Below, in pieces: positions 63,417-64,000 of a DNA stretch of 64,000 bases (position 1 is its first letter; each line of letters starts with the position of its first letter). The DNA is from CAIVVT01 sp963838205 (GTDB taxonomy: Bacteria > Acidobacteriota > Terriglobia > Bryobacterales > Bryobacteraceae), in contig CAWIQF010000003.1 in NCBI GenBank assembly GCA_963838205.1, positions 62,001 through 126,000 on the forward strand, given 5' to 3'. The position numbers and the translations under genes are program-made. The notes below the pieces were generated by a model. It saw only the letters and a program-made list of their open reading frames with translations, made no database searches and was not told where the DNA came from.

Positions 63417-64000
63417 TCAAGCCGCACCTTGTGCCGCGAACGCCCGGACTTGGTTTGAGGCGAGCCCGGCGTAAGATGCCAGTGCGAGCCCGTGCCTCGC
63501 GGGAAGCTCTGTGAATCCCGGCGCGGTCAACAGAGCCAGTTCCCGGACGCGCTTGTCGTGGATGCGGTCCGTCAGCAGACTTTCGGGATCGGAACAGCCG
63601 GGGTGGCAGACGAGCTCGAAAATGCCATTCTCCTCCAGGCTCTCAAACGCCGCAGCCCAGGCCTTGATCATAGATTCGACAATCGAAGGGGCTGCGGCAC
63701 GCGGCGTCTCGATACGGTAATTGGGGGCGCGGAAGGACCGAAACGGACCGGAACTCAGAAACTCCATATACGCCAGGACCCCGAGCCGGCGCAGCGCGCT
63801 TCCGCTGTGCGGACCGCCAACCCGCCTCGTGCGGGGCAGCTGCTGGATGCGGCACGCGCGGATCCATTGGATTCCCTCCGCCTCCAGCGCTCTTCGAAAT
63901 GGAGCCACGGCCGCGAAGTACAAGTGCATGTGATGGTGTGAATCTGCATGTATTGGATCAACTCCCATCGCGCGTGCCAGGGTTATCTGAGCGCGGTATT
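63417..64000 (-). CDS. YdjC/ChbG-family deacetylase, C-terminal part (runs off window)
   Basis: The frame is open to the window end, so the N-terminus is missing; about 194 residues are visible. DSHHHMHLY with the preceding Asp is the metal-binding signature of YdjC/ChbG proteins, and ELVCHPG is the late conserved motif. They remove acetyl groups from N-acetylated oligosaccharides. The gene lies upstream of the ligase and flippase on the same strand and probably belongs to the same locus. The 205 bases after its stop hold no convincing gene. Confidence 0.85.
   Translation of the reverse strand, partial: YRAQITLARAMGVDPIHADSHHHMHLYFAAVAPFRRALEAEGIQWIRACRIQQLPRTRRVGGPHSGSALRRLGVLAYMEFLSSGPFRSFRAPNYRIETPRAAAPSIVESMIKAWAAAFESLEENGIFELVCHPGCSDPESLLTDRIHDKRVRELALLTAPGFTELPARHGLALASYAGLASNQVRAFAAQGAA

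Noticed and set aside
63229..63420. 63-codon minus-strand frame overlapping the YdjC stop
   Set aside because: TTG start with a poor signal and no recognisable sequence; possible but unsupported.

Overview
The window is G+C-rich bacterial chromosome. Its gene content suggests an acidobacterium of the Solibacter/Bryobacter type: many secreted proteins of unknown function, a PEP-CTERM protein, a Ser/Thr kinase fused to an FGE-like domain, secreted Gfo/Idh/MocA and DUF4091 proteins, a poly-His protein, and G/C-ending codons. This placement is inference from family content; no rRNA or tRNA gene was found. All gene calls were made by reading translations and ribosome-binding sites, without database searches.

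Layout. 1-5.1 kb: 5' end of a c-type cytochrome, two small proteins, a PAS/sigma54 activator, a coiled-coil methyltransferase and a PhzF-type isomerase. 5.2-13.1 kb: an exported protein, a methylmalonyl-CoA decarboxylase (scpB), an intergenic stretch rich in inverted repeats, trpD facing sucC-sucD-ndk, and two small genes. 13.3-22.3 kb is a decayed accessory region. It holds an M16 peptidase remnant, a PhyH dioxygenase and a TIM-barrel isomerase that both carry frameshifts, an intact second PhyH, a stop-interrupted remnant, and two intact secreted carbohydrate-type genes (DUF4091 and a Tat-type Gfo/Idh/MocA protein). Each of those two is preceded by a copy of the same short repeat.

22.3-29.5 kb is core-like: a PspC-type protein, an exported DinB protein, mutS-anmK, an exported hypothetical protein and an aquaglyceroporin. 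29.8-35.2 kb is a sulfate-uptake operon with a consensus sigma70 promoter, an outer-membrane porin as first gene, then the binding protein, CysT, CysW and CysA; the CysA tail is frameshifted. 35.2-37.3 kb has a receiver-CpaE/MinD-type ATPase preceded by a truncated copy of its own C-terminal part. 37.8-43.4 kb has a large secreted RCC1-repeat protein, a shared terminator hairpin facing a small convergent gene, and an M23 peptidase.

43.7-58.9 kb carries a poly-His protein, a PEP-CTERM protein, a URO-D-like protein, a kinase-FGE protein, a serine hydrolase, a YbaK-type deacylase, an S9 peptidase, a DUF4932 metalloprotease, the coupled pair yqgF-mltG and a lipoprotein. 59.1-64 kb is the end of a polysaccharide locus on the minus strand (YdjC deacetylase, O-antigen ligase/polymerase, flippase, secreted protein); its ligase gene is visibly more A+T-rich.

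The strongest leads are the porin tied to sulfate uptake, the CpaE-like protein with Glu at the phosphoacceptor site, the cluster of +1 frameshifts, several unassigned inverted-repeat elements, a repeated peptide-coding element upstream of two secreted enzymes, and an intrinsic terminator with no known gene in front of it. I did not find a CRISPR array, a complete transposase or an obvious defence system.
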